DNA of 45,535 nucleotides from an uncultured archaeon (lineage in GTDB: Archaea > Altiarchaeota > Altiarchaeia > IMC4 > SCGC-AAA252-I15): the NCBI GenBank assembly GCA_902384455.1, contig CABMCB010000056.1:1-45535 (forward strand), in the 5' to 3' direction. Positions within the stretch are counted from its first letter, which is position 1; each line of letters opens with the position of its first letter. Both the position numbers and the translations under genes were made by a program. Below are positions 8,374 through 17,260 of this stretch, piece after piece. The notes beneath the pieces are model-generated. The model ran no database searches. It saw only the letters and a list, made by a program, of their open reading frames with translations, and had not been told where the DNA came from.

Positions 8374-8874
8374 ATGGATGCGACCGCGTTGTTTAAGTCT
8401 CGCAGTAGCGTTAGGAAGTACAAGCCGCAGGTTATTGCCGACAAAATAATCGACGACATACTCGACTGCGCCCGGTTAGCGCCCACTGCAAGGAACGTTC
8501 AGCCGTGGCTTATCGGCGCAGTAACAGACAAAAGTCTGCTGAAAAAGTTGGGCAGTATGGTGGAAACAGGCCCTTTCATAGCAAACGCGGCAGTATGCTT
8601 CGCTGTATTCACACAGAAAAACGAGAAGTACTACTTGGAAGATGGTTGCGCGGCCACTTTGAGTATTATACTGGCGTGTCAGGCGCATGGACTTGGTTCG
8701 TGCTGGGTGGCAGGCGACAAAAAATCGTATATTGAGGATGCGCGCAAACTCCTAAACGTCCCGGAAGGTTATACTTTGGTGGCGCTTGTTCCCGCAGGTT
8801 ACCCTGCTGAGGCGGCAGCCCCGCACCCTAAAAAGCCGAAGGAAGAAGTTACTTTCAAAGACAGGAAGATTTAA
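8374..8874 (+). CDS. Nitroreductase-family FMN oxidoreductase
   Basis: Small (166 residues) FMN-dependent NAD(P)H oxidoreductase of the nitroreductase superfamily. Seen: the N-terminal FMN phosphate-binding pattern 'RSSVRKYKPQ' at residues 10-19, 'ARLAPTARNVQPW' at 33-45, 'AATLSIILACQAHGLGSCWV' around 94-113, and 'VALVPAGYPAE' around 137-147. The substrate is not predictable, since the family reduces nitroaromatics, quinones or flavins. Expressed from its own leaderless promoter. It ends 10 nt from the convergent end of the M16 peptidase gene. Confidence 0.9.
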   Translation: MDATALFKSRSSVRKYKPQVIADKIIDDILDCARLAPTARNVQPWLIGAVTDKSLLKKLGSMVETGPFIANAAVCFAVFTQKNEKYYLEDGCAATLSIILACQAHGLGSCWVAGDKKSYIEDARKLLNVPEGYTLVALVPAGYPAEAAAPHPKKPKEEVTFKDRKI

Positions 8875-8884
8875 GGCAGACTAC

Positions 8885-10102
8885 TTAATTCTCGGTCTTC
8901 TGCTCTATTCCGACTATGACGGGTTCAGTGTCAAAGTATTTTTGGACCACCCTCTGGACGTCCTTGAGCGTTACCGCCTTAATCTTCTCTGTGTAGTTCA
9001 ACGCCTCGCTAGCGTTGCCTGAATTATGGAAGAAAGACAATGTCTCAGCCAGCCGCAGAGGATTCTCATGAGACAGTATCCACTCGCCAAGTATGTACCG
9101 TTTGGATTCATTAAGCTCCTTGGAAGTAAGCTTCTTCAGGCGCCTAAACTGCTCGTCAATAAGGTCCCTCACTTTGTCCCAGTTTTGTTTTTCGGTGTTC
9201 ACGTAGACGCTGAAGCTGCCTGTCCGGGGGTCTGTGTTGTGTTCTACGCCGCAGCTGTAGGCGAGGCCTCGTTTGCCTCTTACTTCGTCGAATATCCAGC
9301 CGGATTGTTTTCTGCCTAGTACTGCTTCTACTGCGTCTAGTGCGTATGAGTCTTTGTGTGAGCGTGGTACTGTTCTGAAGCTGTATGTGAAGTATGATTG
9401 TTGTATGTTTTTTTCTGTTTTGTAGCGTCTGTTTTTTGGGAGGGGTTTTAGTGGTTCAATTGTTTTTGGTTTGTTTTGGGTTGTCGGGGTGTTTTTGAAG
9501 TATTTTCTGACTTTTTCTGTGGCGTCTTCTACGTCTCCAACTAGGACGACTGTCATGTTGTTTGCCGTGTAGTGTTTTTTGTGGAAGTTGGCGATGTCGT
9601 TTCTTGTTATTGATTTGATGCTTTTTTGTGTTCCGTATAGGATGTTTCCTGCGGGGTGGTCTGGGAAGAGGTGTTTTTGCGTTAGGACCCAGATGTAGTA
9701 TTTTGGGTCGTCGGTTACCATGCCGGCTTCGTTGAATATGACTTTTCTCTCTTTCTCAACGTATTCCTTCTTGAACGTGCTGTTGATTAGCATGTCGGAG
9801 AGGACTTCTAAGGCGACGTTTACGTCTTTCTTCAGCACCTTAGCATAGTAGAATGTCTGTTCGTTGTCTGTGGCGGCATTTACGTCTCCGCCCAGGCTCT
9901 CTATGGCCCATGTAACGTCGTAAGTTGATTTGCGCTTTTTCGTGCCCTCAAAAATCATGTGCTCTAGGAAGTGGGCTATTCCTGCGTTGCGGTCTGTTTC
10001 CTGGTACGAGCCTACTGCGACTGAGACAAGTACTACGGCTGCTTCACCTTTGTTTTTCTCGGTGATTACTGTCAGCCCATTAGGTAGTACTGTTCTTTTC
10101 AT
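8885..10102 (-). CDS. M16 family zinc metallopeptidase (pitrilysin/processing-peptidase-like)
   Basis: The inverted zinc motif HxxEH appears as 'HFLEHMIFEGT' near residues 44-54. The distal zinc-ligand Glu lies in 'ERKVIFNEAGM' near 120-130. The C-terminal half retains the second, non-catalytic M16 fold ('RGLAYSCGVEHNTDPRTGSF'). The length of 405 residues matches single-unit M16B enzymes, which usually work as dimers of an active and an inactive subunit; only one subunit is encoded here. No signal peptide is seen, so it is probably cytoplasmic and degrades short peptides. M16 enzymes are patchy in archaea. Start ATG at 10102 is directly before 'KRTVLPNGLTVI', the normal family start. Confidence 0.92.
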   Translation of the reverse strand: MKRTVLPNGLTVITEKNKGEAAVVLVSVAVGSYQETDRNAGIAHFLEHMIFEGTKKRKSTYDVTWAIESLGGDVNAATDNEQTFYYAKVLKKDVNVALEVLSDMLINSTFKKEYVEKERKVIFNEAGMVTDDPKYYIWVLTQKHLFPDHPAGNILYGTQKSIKSITRNDIANFHKKHYTANNMTVVLVGDVEDATEKVRKYFKNTPTTQNKPKTIEPLKPLPKNRRYKTEKNIQQSYFTYSFRTVPRSHKDSYALDAVEAVLGRKQSGWIFDEVRGKRGLAYSCGVEHNTDPRTGSFSVYVNTEKQNWDKVRDLIDEQFRRLKKLTSKELNESKRYILGEWILSHENPLRLAETLSFFHNSGNASEALNYTEKIKAVTLKDVQRVVQKYFDTEPVIVGIEQKTEN

Positions 10103-10162
10103 TGTTTGTAGGCGTCCTGACTAATAGGTGGTTGCGTGTTAAAAAGTCAGTGCTTGTTTTGA

Positions 10163-11311
10163 CTATTGCTTCTTTTCTTCCGCTTCTTTGTTCTCCTTCT
10201 GTGCGACGTCCACGTTAATCTGGCCTGTAGCAACCGCTTTCTCGTCGTCCTCATCTTTCTCCCGTATGCCCTTGTAGGCCATCATGAAGACGACCATGAG
10301 CAGGCTCAGTAGGAATAGGACTATTATGCTGGCTACGAGAATGAGCGTTCCCATTGGTATCGACGAGCCTTCATCAGCCGGCTTGACCGGTAAGGTAGTC
10401 GTCGTAGAAGCCGTATTTACGACTTTGACTGTTGTTGTGGTTGTTGTTGCGGGCTGGGTTTCTTTTGTGCAGTCCCAGTCTGTTACTCTGCTGTCCGGGC
10501 AGACGCATCTGGGTTTGGGGCATCCTCTTGGCGGGAAAGGTATCTGCTGCACTATTCCTCCGGTGTCGGTGCATGCTTCTTCAAAGTTTTCGGCTGGAAT
10601 CACTACGTCGCAGTCTGATGGTATTGATGTGGTCGTGGTGTCATCCTGTTTTTTGATGGTGGTCGTTGTTGTGGGAAACGGGTTTATGGCTTCTCCTGTC
10701 ACCGTCACGATTCGGCTGTCCGCCCAGTATTCGTTGCTTGATTGGGCTACGGATATGTTGTATGTTCCCGGCTGGTAAATCTGGTATGCCGCGCCTACCG
10801 GCCGAGCTGTAGTATACGGATTGGTTTCTGTTCCGTTCAGGTAAAGAATTTTCACTCCAACCCCTTTCGGTTGGTTCAGGATGATTTTGTCGCTAGTCGT
10901 AATCTGAGAGGGCGGCCAAGTTATTCCCCCCTTCGAAAGCTCGTCTTTAACGTAAAATGAGATGCTGCCGCAGTAAGGTGAAAACTGGGGTTGCTGGCCT
11001 TCTCTTTGAATCGTCATTCTGTATGTTCCAGGCAGCAGCGGTTTGAACACTATGACTCCTTCTTCGTCGGTTTCCTTAGCGGTTAATTTTTCGCCCACAC
11101 CCAGCCGCAGGAAATTCACCACAAGCCCCTTTTGCATTGCGCCTCCGGTTTTGGTTTTAAAGTACAAGTAAATCTGGTCGTAAGGGTGAACGCGGTCTAA
11201 GTCCCCCGTCATCTTCGGCCATGAGCAGTCGTCCGCTGAAACTGTGGGAGTCAGCATTATCGCTGCCGAAAGGAATATGGCTAAGAAGAGTTTGACTACT
11301 CGCACCTCCAT
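10163..11311 (-). CDS. Exported, membrane-anchored surface protein with Thr-rich linkers and Cys-rich segment
   Basis: An N-terminal signal segment ('VVKLFLAIFLSAAIMLTPTVSA') is followed by an Ig-like, carboxypeptidase-regulatory-type region ('ETDEEGVIVFKPLLPGTYRMTI'). Then come a second beta-rich part ('YQPGTYNISV'), a Thr-rich linker, a Cys cluster with six or more cysteines between about 235 and 285, another Thr-rich linker, and a C-terminal TM helix near 325-350 with a charged cytoplasmic tail. It is thus anchored by its C-terminus outside the cell. Two in-frame ATGs exist (11320 and 11311). The second is chosen because the TATA-like TATATA at 11336-11342 lies about 28 nt before it. Specific function unknown. 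Confidence 0.75.
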   Translation of the reverse strand: MEVRVVKLFLAIFLSAAIMLTPTVSADDCSWPKMTGDLDRVHPYDQIYLYFKTKTGGAMQKGLVVNFLRLGVGEKLTAKETDEEGVIVFKPLLPGTYRMTIQREGQQPQFSPYCGSISFYVKDELSKGGITWPPSQITTSDKIILNQPKGVGVKILYLNGTETNPYTTARPVGAAYQIYQPGTYNISVAQSSNEYWADSRIVTVTGEAINPFPTTTTTIKKQDDTTTTSIPSDCDVVIPAENFEEACTDTGGIVQQIPFPPRGCPKPRCVCPDSRVTDWDCTKETQPATTTTTTVKVVNTASTTTTLPVKPADEGSSIPMGTLILVASIIVLFLLSLLMVVFMMAYKGIREKDEDDEKAVATGQINVDVAQKENKEAEEKKQ

Positions 11312-11332
11312 GGTTATCATTTTGTACTAGCT

Positions 11333-11360
11333 CCCCTATATATTTTTATTATATAAGCTT
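11333..11360. promoter_or_regulatory. Divergent TATA boxes between surface-protein and small membrane-protein genes
   Basis: A very A/T-rich 25-bp stretch carries TATATATTT (read leftward for the minus-strand surface protein) and TTATATAAG at 11349-11357 (rightward, about 23-26 nt before the ATG at 11376). Both genes would be transcribed with very short or no leaders. The two promoters are back to back. Confidence 0.55.
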
Positions 11361-11375
11361 TCCTCATTATTGCTT

Positions 11376-11600
11376 ATGGCTGATGCTCCTGTTGTCAAAC
11401 CAAGGAAGCCGAGTTTGATTGGGGATTTGGTTATTTTGCTGGTTTTTGTCGGCATTGTGTTGGGTGTGGGGTGGCTGGTAGCCAATTCAGTAAAATCCGA
11501 TCCAGCCAAAACATGCACATTCGGAATGGGCCCCGCCAAGGAGCCGACTCTCTGCTACATATACACGCAGGTGACTTCGTACGGCACTCAGCCAACTTGA
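11376..11600 (+). CDS. Small single-pass membrane protein
   Basis: Seventy-four residues: a short N-terminal tail with 'KPRKPS', one strong TM helix (about residues 15-38, 'LVILLVFVGIVLGVGWLVA'), then a short outer segment with two cysteines ('TCTFGMG' and 'TLCYIY'). A TTG two codons upstream is possible, but the ATG fits the TATA box spacing. It ends inside the convergent ribD gene (13-nt tail overlap). Not recognised; probably a lineage-specific envelope peptide. The good promoter and the hydrophobic pattern support it as real. Confidence 0.6.
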   Translation: MADAPVVKPRKPSLIGDLVILLVFVGIVLGVGWLVANSVKSDPAKTCTFGMGPAKEPTLCYIYTQVTSYGTQPT

Positions 11601-12676
11601 ACGTAACCCGACAGGATAATATCCTCCCCGCAAGGTTCGGCCGAAAACTCCCTTATTCTGTAGGCTTTTGAGAGCGAGGCAACGCCTTCTCCTCCTACAG
11701 CTGGTTTGGAGCGTCGGCCTCCGATGATTTTCGGGGCCACATAGAATACGACTTTGTGGACTACCTTTTCTTTTAGGGCATCTGCGGCGACTTCGCTTCC
11801 ACCCTCAATAAGTATTGATGTGATGCCGAGTTTGCCGAGTGTTTTTACTGCGTCTTTAATGTTGGTGCGGCCGTTTTTTGCGTTTGTTACTATGATTTTT
11901 GCGCCTTTTGATTCAAGGTGGATTCTTTTATTTGGGTTGTGTTGTGGGGTGGTGAATATGATTGTTTTTCCTTCTTTGAGTATTTTGGCTGTGGGAGGGG
12001 TTCTTAGGTGGCTGTCTAGGATGGCTTTGAGGGGGTCTTTTTTGCTTATTTTGTGGGTGGTTAATGTTGGGTTGTCTTTTAGGATTGTGTTGACGCCTAC
12101 GATTATTGCGTCGTTTCTTGCCCTCATTTCGTGGACGTTGCGCCTGCTTTTTTCTCCTGTAATCCATTTGCTTTCGCCGGTTGAGGTCGCTGTTTTTCCG
12201 TCTAGGGTTGTTGCCATCTTTAGCGTCACATAAGGCGTCTTTTTGGTCATGTAGTGGATGAAGGCTTCGTTTAGTGGTTGGGCTTCTTTTTTGAGGATTC
12301 CGTGCCTTGTTTTGATGCCTGCCTTATTCAATTCGCGTAGTCCGTTGCCTGCTACGAGGGGGTTGGGGTCTTTTGTTGCTGCGGCGACTTCCTTTATGCC
12401 TGCTTTTATGATTGCTTTGGTGCATGGGGGCGTTTTTCCAAAGTGGCAGCAGGGTTCTAGGTTCACGTACATTGTTGCGCCCTCCGCTTTTTTTCCGGCT
12501 TTACGTAGCGCTTCTATTTCTGCGTGGGGTTTGCCGGCCTGTTTGTGGTATCCTTCGGCTATTACCGCCCCGTTTTTGACTATGACTGCGCCGACCATGG
12601 GGTTTGGGCTTGTGAATCCTTTTTTGGCGAGTTTAATGCATTGCCGCATAAATAGTTCGTCCTTTTTTTTAGTCAT
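11588..12676 (-). CDS. ribD: Bifunctional riboflavin deaminase/reductase
   Basis: Fusion of pyrimidine deaminase and reductase that converts the GTP cyclohydrolase II product toward 5-amino-6-ribitylaminouracil phosphate. Deaminase zinc motifs 'HAEIEAL' and 'LEPCCHFGKTPPC' lie near residues 52 and 75. The reductase half begins with 'PYVTLKMATTLDGKTAT' and contains 'DAIIVGVNTILKDNPTLT' and 'LIEGGSEVA'. ATG at 12676 is preferred over the ORF's earlier start because it lies 1 nt after the ribA stop (TGATATG). The 362-residue length equals bacterial RibD. Most archaea use separate, different enzymes, so this looks bacterial in origin. Confidence 0.95.
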   Translation of the reverse strand: MTKKKDELFMRQCIKLAKKGFTSPNPMVGAVIVKNGAVIAEGYHKQAGKPHAEIEALRKAGKKAEGATMYVNLEPCCHFGKTPPCTKAIIKAGIKEVAAATKDPNPLVAGNGLRELNKAGIKTRHGILKKEAQPLNEAFIHYMTKKTPYVTLKMATTLDGKTATSTGESKWITGEKSRRNVHEMRARNDAIIVGVNTILKDNPTLTTHKISKKDPLKAILDSHLRTPPTAKILKEGKTIIFTTPQHNPNKRIHLESKGAKIIVTNAKNGRTNIKDAVKTLGKLGITSILIEGGSEVAADALKEKVVHKVVFYVAPKIIGGRRSKPAVGGEGVASLSKAYRIREFSAEPCGEDIILSGYVQVG

Positions 12677-12677
12677 A

Positions 12678-13271
12678 TCAGAGTAGGTGCCCCATCTTCT
12701 TTTTCTTTGTTTCAAGGTATTTTCTGTTTATTTTGTCCGGCTTGATGATGATGGGTACTCTTTCTACGGGGATGCTGTGTTCGGTGAAGCCGCGCAGTTT
12801 ATCGGGGTTGTTGGTGAGAAGCCGTACTTTTGCGACTTTAAGGTGTTTTATTATTTCGTAGGCTGCGTCGAAGTCGCGGTAGTCGTTTAGGAACCCAAGT
12901 TTTTTGTTGGCTTCTACGGTGTCGTATCCTTCGTCTTGGAGGTGGTAGGCGCGGATTTTATTGAGTATGCCTATGCCTCGCCCTTCCTGGCTTGCACCGT
13001 AGATTATTACGCCTTCCCCTTCCTGCTCTATCATGCAAAGGCTTTCTTCCAGTTGCAGGCGGCAGTCGCAGCGGCGGCTGTGGAAGACGTCGCCCGTGAT
13101 GCATGCAGAATGAACCCTAACAAGCGCGTTTTTCCCGGCAACGTCCCCTTTTATCAAGACAACATACTCCTGGCAGTCGGGGCTTCTGTATCCTCTGATG
13201 CGAAATTCGCCGTATTCAGTGGGAAGAACGGCCTCATCAACGTACTCTATTTTGGGTTTATACTCGCCCAT
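12678..13271 (-). CDS. ribA: GTP cyclohydrolase II
   Basis: First committed step of riboflavin synthesis: GTP to 2,5-diamino-6-ribosylamino-pyrimidinone phosphate plus formate. Zinc-binding 'RVHSACITGDVF' with 'RRCDC' lies around residues 52-70. GTP-binding and catalytic 'SQEGRGIGILNKIRAY' is near 94, 'DTVEANKKLGF' near 117, and 'VRLLTNNPDKL' near 148. The length of 197 residues equals the single-domain bacterial enzyme, without a fused RibB domain. It is the first gene of a two-gene ribA-ribD operon. An A/T-rich TTTATTAAA near 13292-13300 lies about 25 nt upstream. Archaea normally use the unrelated GTP cyclohydrolase III. Confidence 0.95.
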   Translation of the reverse strand: MGEYKPKIEYVDEAVLPTEYGEFRIRGYRSPDCQEYVVLIKGDVAGKNALVRVHSACITGDVFHSRRCDCRLQLEESLCMIEQEGEGVIIYGASQEGRGIGILNKIRAYHLQDEGYDTVEANKKLGFLNDYRDFDAAYEIIKHLKVAKVRLLTNNPDKLRGFTEHSIPVERVPIIIKPDKINRKYLETKKKKMGHLL

Positions 13272-13326
13272 GGGTTAAATACGGTCTTGGGGTTTAATAA
13301 ACAAGTAAATTTCAGTTACTGCTTCT

Positions 13327-14334
13327 CTAGTCGTTAACCAGATAGTACCCCGGATTTACGGCTTTTAGGGTTGTAGTCGTCTGGTTCGCGTTGGGTGCCT
13401 GGCTTCTAAACGATTCTGTTTTGCCCATAATCCATCTAACGATGCTATCCTGTTGTTCAGGCGCAACAAAAAGTATCTCAGTCCCATGTACAGTCCCGGC
13501 TACTTCAGTGATTTCCCCTGCGCCGGCAGCCCTCACGCGTATGGCCGATGTGTCGGAATACTCGTCGTCCTTGCCTACTATGATTAAGAGGGATTTGTTT
13601 CCGTATCCGTATATCGCTGGAATAAGCTCCAGCCCCATGTAGTTCAGCCCGGGAGACAGCATAACCACGTCCTTGATTGAATTGTTTTTGCTGGCGTAGA
13701 TGTAACCTAAGTTGGCTCCGACGTCTGAGCCGACGATATGCACCTTATCCAAAGGAATATGCTCCACATCCCTAAGGTAGTTTTGTGCGGCCGCCAGGTC
13801 CTCTTCCATGGGCGGATACTCTTCCGGAGTAAAGTCGTCTATAGAGATGTTTCTCCCATCCTTTGTTGAAGTGCTTTCCCCCATCCCCCTAAGATCAAGT
13901 CCAAGCACAACGTACCCTTTTTCGGAAATTTTAGCCGCCAATTCAAACATATTCCGCCTTGTCTCAGCCCTGCCGGGAACCAAAATTACGCCTTCACCGG
14001 TGGCGTTGACTCTTGGCGGAGGAAGAAGGACGCTCGCCGCAAGAATCACGCCGTCCTTAGTAGTAAAACTCCTAGTGTCACCCCACAGCTTACTGGGATA
14101 CTCCGGCAAAACAAGCCGCACAACACGAATCTGAGCTCCTACGGGTATCTCGCTGCCGTTGCTTTCGTTACCCTCCACGACCACCGCCTCAGGCGGAAGA
14201 AGAACATCCCCCGGCGGTATCTCAGTCCTATTAACTGTCGCATTAGGCAAAGCCGCCTGCTTCTGCGTAAGGCAGAGTGGCACCGCTGAGACCCCTAAAA
14301 TCAAAAGCACTACGCACACACTACGATAGTTCAT
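13327..14334 (-). CDS. Exported alpha/beta hydrolase with Asp at the nucleophile position
   Basis: An N-terminal hydrophobic segment (residues about 5-22) with Cys21 suggests a signal or lipoprotein anchor. A Pro/Asn-rich spacer follows, then an alpha/beta-hydrolase core from about residue 85: 'VILVPGRAETRRNMFELAAKI', 'VVLGLDLRGMGES', and the nucleophile elbow 'GSDVG' at 202-206. The elbow has Asp where lipases and esterases carry Ser, as in epoxide hydrolases and dehalogenases. Candidate acid 'VGKDDEYSD' and His in 'TVHGTEIL' follow. The C-terminus has a short Thr run. Substrate unknown. It shares its upstream region with divergently transcribed uvrA. Confidence 0.8.
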   Translation of the reverse strand: MNYRSVCVVLLILGVSAVPLCLTQKQAALPNATVNRTEIPPGDVLLPPEAVVVEGNESNGSEIPVGAQIRVVRLVLPEYPSKLWGDTRSFTTKDGVILAASVLLPPPRVNATGEGVILVPGRAETRRNMFELAAKISEKGYVVLGLDLRGMGESTSTKDGRNISIDDFTPEEYPPMEEDLAAAQNYLRDVEHIPLDKVHIVGSDVGANLGYIYASKNNSIKDVVMLSPGLNYMGLELIPAIYGYGNKSLLIIVGKDDEYSDTSAIRVRAAGAGEITEVAGTVHGTEILFVAPEQQDSIVRWIMGKTESFRSQAPNANQTTTTLKAVNPGYYLVND

Positions 14335-14340
14335 GCCCAG

Positions 14341-14390
14341 TTTTAATTAGGCGAACAGCATATTAAATCCACTTTCTTAATGTAAGGAGG
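14341..14390 (+). promoter_or_regulatory. uvrA promoter and Shine-Dalgarno site
   Basis: TTTTAATTA at 14341-14349 is a TATA-like box that would start transcription near 14372. A full Shine-Dalgarno AAGGAGG follows at 14384-14390, 3 nt before the ATG at 14394. This is one of the clearest leadered starts in a window dominated by leaderless genes. A second A/T motif (ATTTAATA on the minus strand, 14361-14369) serves the divergent hydrolase gene. Confidence 0.6.
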
Positions 14391-14393
14391 CCG

Positions 14394-17225
14394 ATGGCAA
14401 CAAACCGTATTTTCGTCAAGGGTGCGCGGGAGCATAATCTGAAGAACATTGACGTAGAGTTCCCCAGAGACAAGCTTGTGGTCATAACGGGGTTGTCGGG
14501 CAGCGGAAAAAGCAGCTTAGCATTCGACACATTATACGCTGAAGGCCAGCGCCGTTACGTTGAGTCTTTGTCTGCTTATGCCCGCCAGTTTCTGGAGCTG
14601 ATGGAGAAGCCGGACGTAGACCACATTGAGGGGCTTTCTCCTGCGGTGAGCATTGAGCAGAGGAATGCGAGCCGCAACCCCCGTTCTACGGTGGGGACTG
14701 TAACTGAGATTTACGATTACATGCGGCTTCTTTATGCGCGCGTAGGCGACGTCTATTGCTGCGGAAGGAAGCTGACGCGGCAAACTAAGGAGCAGATCAC
14801 AGACGAAGTTTTGGAGAAGTACGCCGGAAAGAACATAAGGATTCTTGCGCCAGTAGTCATAGACCGGAAAGGCGAATTCCAGAACCTCCTGGACGACCTC
14901 CTGTCCGACGGATACACGTCAGCGATAGTGGACGGAGAAGAAAGGCCATTGAACCAGGAGACGCCTCTTGAGAAGTACAAGAAGCATTCTATAAGCGCAG
15001 TAGTCGATTCAGTGACCGTATCTTCCTCGCAGCGGCTTAGGCTGGCTGAGGCGGTCGAGTCGTCTCTCCTTCTTGCTAAGGGCGTCGTGGAAGTTATGCC
15101 TGAAGGCGGGAAGTCGGCGATGTACAGCGAATTTCTAGCGTGCCCCACATGCGGCAACAATTATCCCCAGCTTCAACCCAGAGACTTCAGCTTCAACAGC
15201 CCCCACGGAGCCTGCCCTGAATGCCAGGGGCTTGGAACAAAGATGGAGTTCGACGAGGACCTAATCATCCCAGACAAAACCAAAAGCATCCGTGACGGAG
15301 CGATAGCATGCTGGAACTCCCACCTCGACGGATTCTACATGACCCTCGTAGAAAACACCGCATCCCACTACGGATTCAACCTCAACACCCCAATCAAAGA
15401 CCTGAAACCCAAACACCTACAAACCATCCTCTACGGAAGCGGCGAAGAAAAAATCAGGTTCAAACACATATCCCGCGACGGAGAAGGCCGCTGGGAGTAT
15501 CAGGGCGCTTTTGAGGGCATCATACCTAATCTGGCGCGCCGCCACAGGGAAACGCAAAGCGAGGATGTGCGGGAGTGGCTTGGTCGTTTCATGCGCGCAA
15601 CACCCTGCCCCGCATGTAAGGGACTTCGGCTTAAGCCTGAGAGCCTTAAGGTGCAGGTGGCCGGGAAAAACATCGCGGAAACGTGCAAAATGAGCATCAA
15701 GGAGGCTTACGAGCACTTTAGGAGTATGCAGTTTTCTGGCAAGCAGGCGACAATTGCGCGCCAGATACTTAAGGAGATTAACGCCCGCCTTAAATTCCTC
15801 ATCTCGGTAGGGTTGGACTATATTACTCTTGAGCGAGCTTCGGCTACTTTGTCGGGCGGGGAGGCTCAGCGCATCCGTCTTGCCACTCAGATTGGAAGCC
15901 AGCTTATGGGCGTGCTATACGTACTGGATGAGCCAAGCATCGGTCTTCATCAGCGCGACAACAGCCGGCTTCTTGACACTTTGAAGAACCTTAGGGATTT
16001 GGGCAACACGGTGGTGGTTGTGGAGCATGACCGCGACACAATACTTTCTGCGGATTGGGTTGTGGATTTGGGTCCCGGAGCGGGTCGCGACGGGGGTTAC
16101 CTTATCGCAAGCTGTCCTCCTAAGCAGCTTTTGAAGGAAAAGAAGTCCATAACCGGGAAGTACCTCACCAACGAGTTGACTATCCCTGTTCCCAAGCGAA
16201 GGAGGGAAGGAAACGGAAAAAGAATAACGGTCCTGGGGGCGCGCGAGCACAACCTCAAAAACATTAAGGTGGAGTTCCCGTTAGGCAGCTTCATAGGAAT
16301 CACAGGGGTATCCGGCAGCGGAAAAAGCACATTAATCAACGAAACACTGGCTAAGGCGCTTCTTTACCACTTCTACGGCGCACTTGACAAGCCAGGAGAA
16401 CACGACAAAATAACGGGTCTAGAAAACATAGACAAAGTAGTGGTCATAGATCAAAGCCCCATAGGCCGCACTCCCCGAAGTAACCCTGCGACTTATACCG
16501 GCGTTTTCACTCCTATTAGGGACCTTTTTGCGGAGTTGCCTGAAAGCAGGCTTCGCGGATATGGGCCGGGTAGGTTCAGTTTCAACGTTAAGGGTGGGCG
16601 TTGTGAGGCGTGTCAGGGTGACGGTAGCATTAAGGTTGAGATGAATTTTCTTCCTGACGTTTATGTGACTTGCGATGTCTGTAGGGGCAAGCGTTATAAT
16701 CCTGAGACTCTTGAGGTGAGGTACAAGAACAAGACCATCAGCGATGTGCTTAATATGACTGCTGAGGAGGCGCTGGAGTTTTTTGATGCCGTTTCGTCTG
16801 TGCAGAGGAAGCTTAAGGTTCTTGTGGACGTTGGTTTGGGTTACATGCAGTTGGGGCAGCCTGCGACCACTTTGTCTGGCGGGGAAGCTCAGCGCATAAA
16901 GATTACTCAGGAGTTAGGGCGCCGTGACACGGGCCGAACCCTTTACATTCTCGATGAGCCTACGACTGGTTTGCATTTTCACGACATAAAGAAGCTTTTG
17001 GAGGTCTTAAACAAGCTTGTGGACTTGGGCAATACTGTGATTGTGATTGAGCATAATCTTGATGTAGTCAAGACTTGCGACTTCATTGTTGATTTGGGGC
17101 CTGAAGGCGGGGATTTAGGGGGGAGTGTTGTCGCCGCCGGGACGCCTGAGGAAGTAGCTTCAAACCAAAAAAGCTACACGGGTGTTTACCTTGCGAAGGT
17201 GCTTGAATCGGCGTCTAAAAAATAG
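14394..17225 (+). CDS. uvrA: Excinuclease ABC subunit A
   Basis: Damage-recognising dimeric ABC ATPase of nucleotide excision repair. It has two ABC modules: Walker A 'GLSGSGKSS' at residues 33-41 and 'GVSGSGKST' near 638. Both ABC signatures ('[13 protein letters not shown]' and '[13 protein letters not shown]') are intact. A zinc finger CPTC...CPEC lies near 252-280, and the DNA-contacting second zinc finger CEAC...CDVC near 738-765. The 943-residue length is standard. The start is fixed by the strong Shine-Dalgarno. uvrC follows 35 nt downstream. Several codon-use blocks alternate, for example an AC-rich block about 15130-15490. Confidence 0.97.
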   Translation: MATNRIFVKGAREHNLKNIDVEFPRDKLVVITGLSGSGKSSLAFDTLYAEGQRRYVESLSAYARQFLELMEKPDVDHIEGLSPAVSIEQRNASRNPRSTVGTVTEIYDYMRLLYARVGDVYCCGRKLTRQTKEQITDEVLEKYAGKNIRILAPVVIDRKGEFQNLLDDLLSDGYTSAIVDGEERPLNQETPLEKYKKHSISAVVDSVTVSSSQRLRLAEAVESSLLLAKGVVEVMPEGGKSAMYSEFLACPTCGNNYPQLQPRDFSFNSPHGACPECQGLGTKMEFDEDLIIPDKTKSIRDGAIACWNSHLDGFYMTLVENTASHYGFNLNTPIKDLKPKHLQTILYGSGEEKIRFKHISRDGEGRWEYQGAFEGIIPNLARRHRETQSEDVREWLGRFMRATPCPACKGLRLKPESLKVQVAGKNIAETCKMSIKEAYEHFRSMQFSGKQATIARQILKEINARLKFLISVGLDYITLERASATLSGGEAQRIRLATQIGSQLMGVLYVLDEPSIGLHQRDNSRLLDTLKNLRDLGNTVVVVEHDRDTILSADWVVDLGPGAGRDGGYLIASCPPKQLLKEKKSITGKYLTNELTIPVPKRRREGNGKRITVLGAREHNLKNIKVEFPLGSFIGITGVSGSGKSTLINETLAKALLYHFYGALDKPGEHDKITGLENIDKVVVIDQSPIGRTPRSNPATYTGVFTPIRDLFAELPESRLRGYGPGRFSFNVKGGRCEACQGDGSIKVEMNFLPDVYVTCDVCRGKRYNPETLEVRYKNKTISDVLNMTAEEALEFFDAVSSVQRKLKVLVDVGLGYMQLGQPATTLSGGEAQRIKITQELGRRDTGRTLYILDEPTTGLHFHDIKKLLEVLNKLVDLGNTVIVIEHNLDVVKTCDFIVDLGPEGGDLGGSVVAAGTPEEVASNQKSYTGVYLAKVLESASKK

Positions 17226-17260
17226 CCTTTTCTGTTTTCTTTCATCAATCTCATCAAAGG

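Noticed and set aside
10370..10680. GTTGTTGTGG-like simple repeats suggesting a microsatellite or CRISPR
   Set aside because: They encode Thr-rich linkers on the minus strand and have no regular repeat-spacer structure.
12661..12670. Run of T residues as a terminator
   Set aside because: It lies within the N-terminal Lys codons of ribD (AAAAAAAA on the coding strand), so it is coding sequence.
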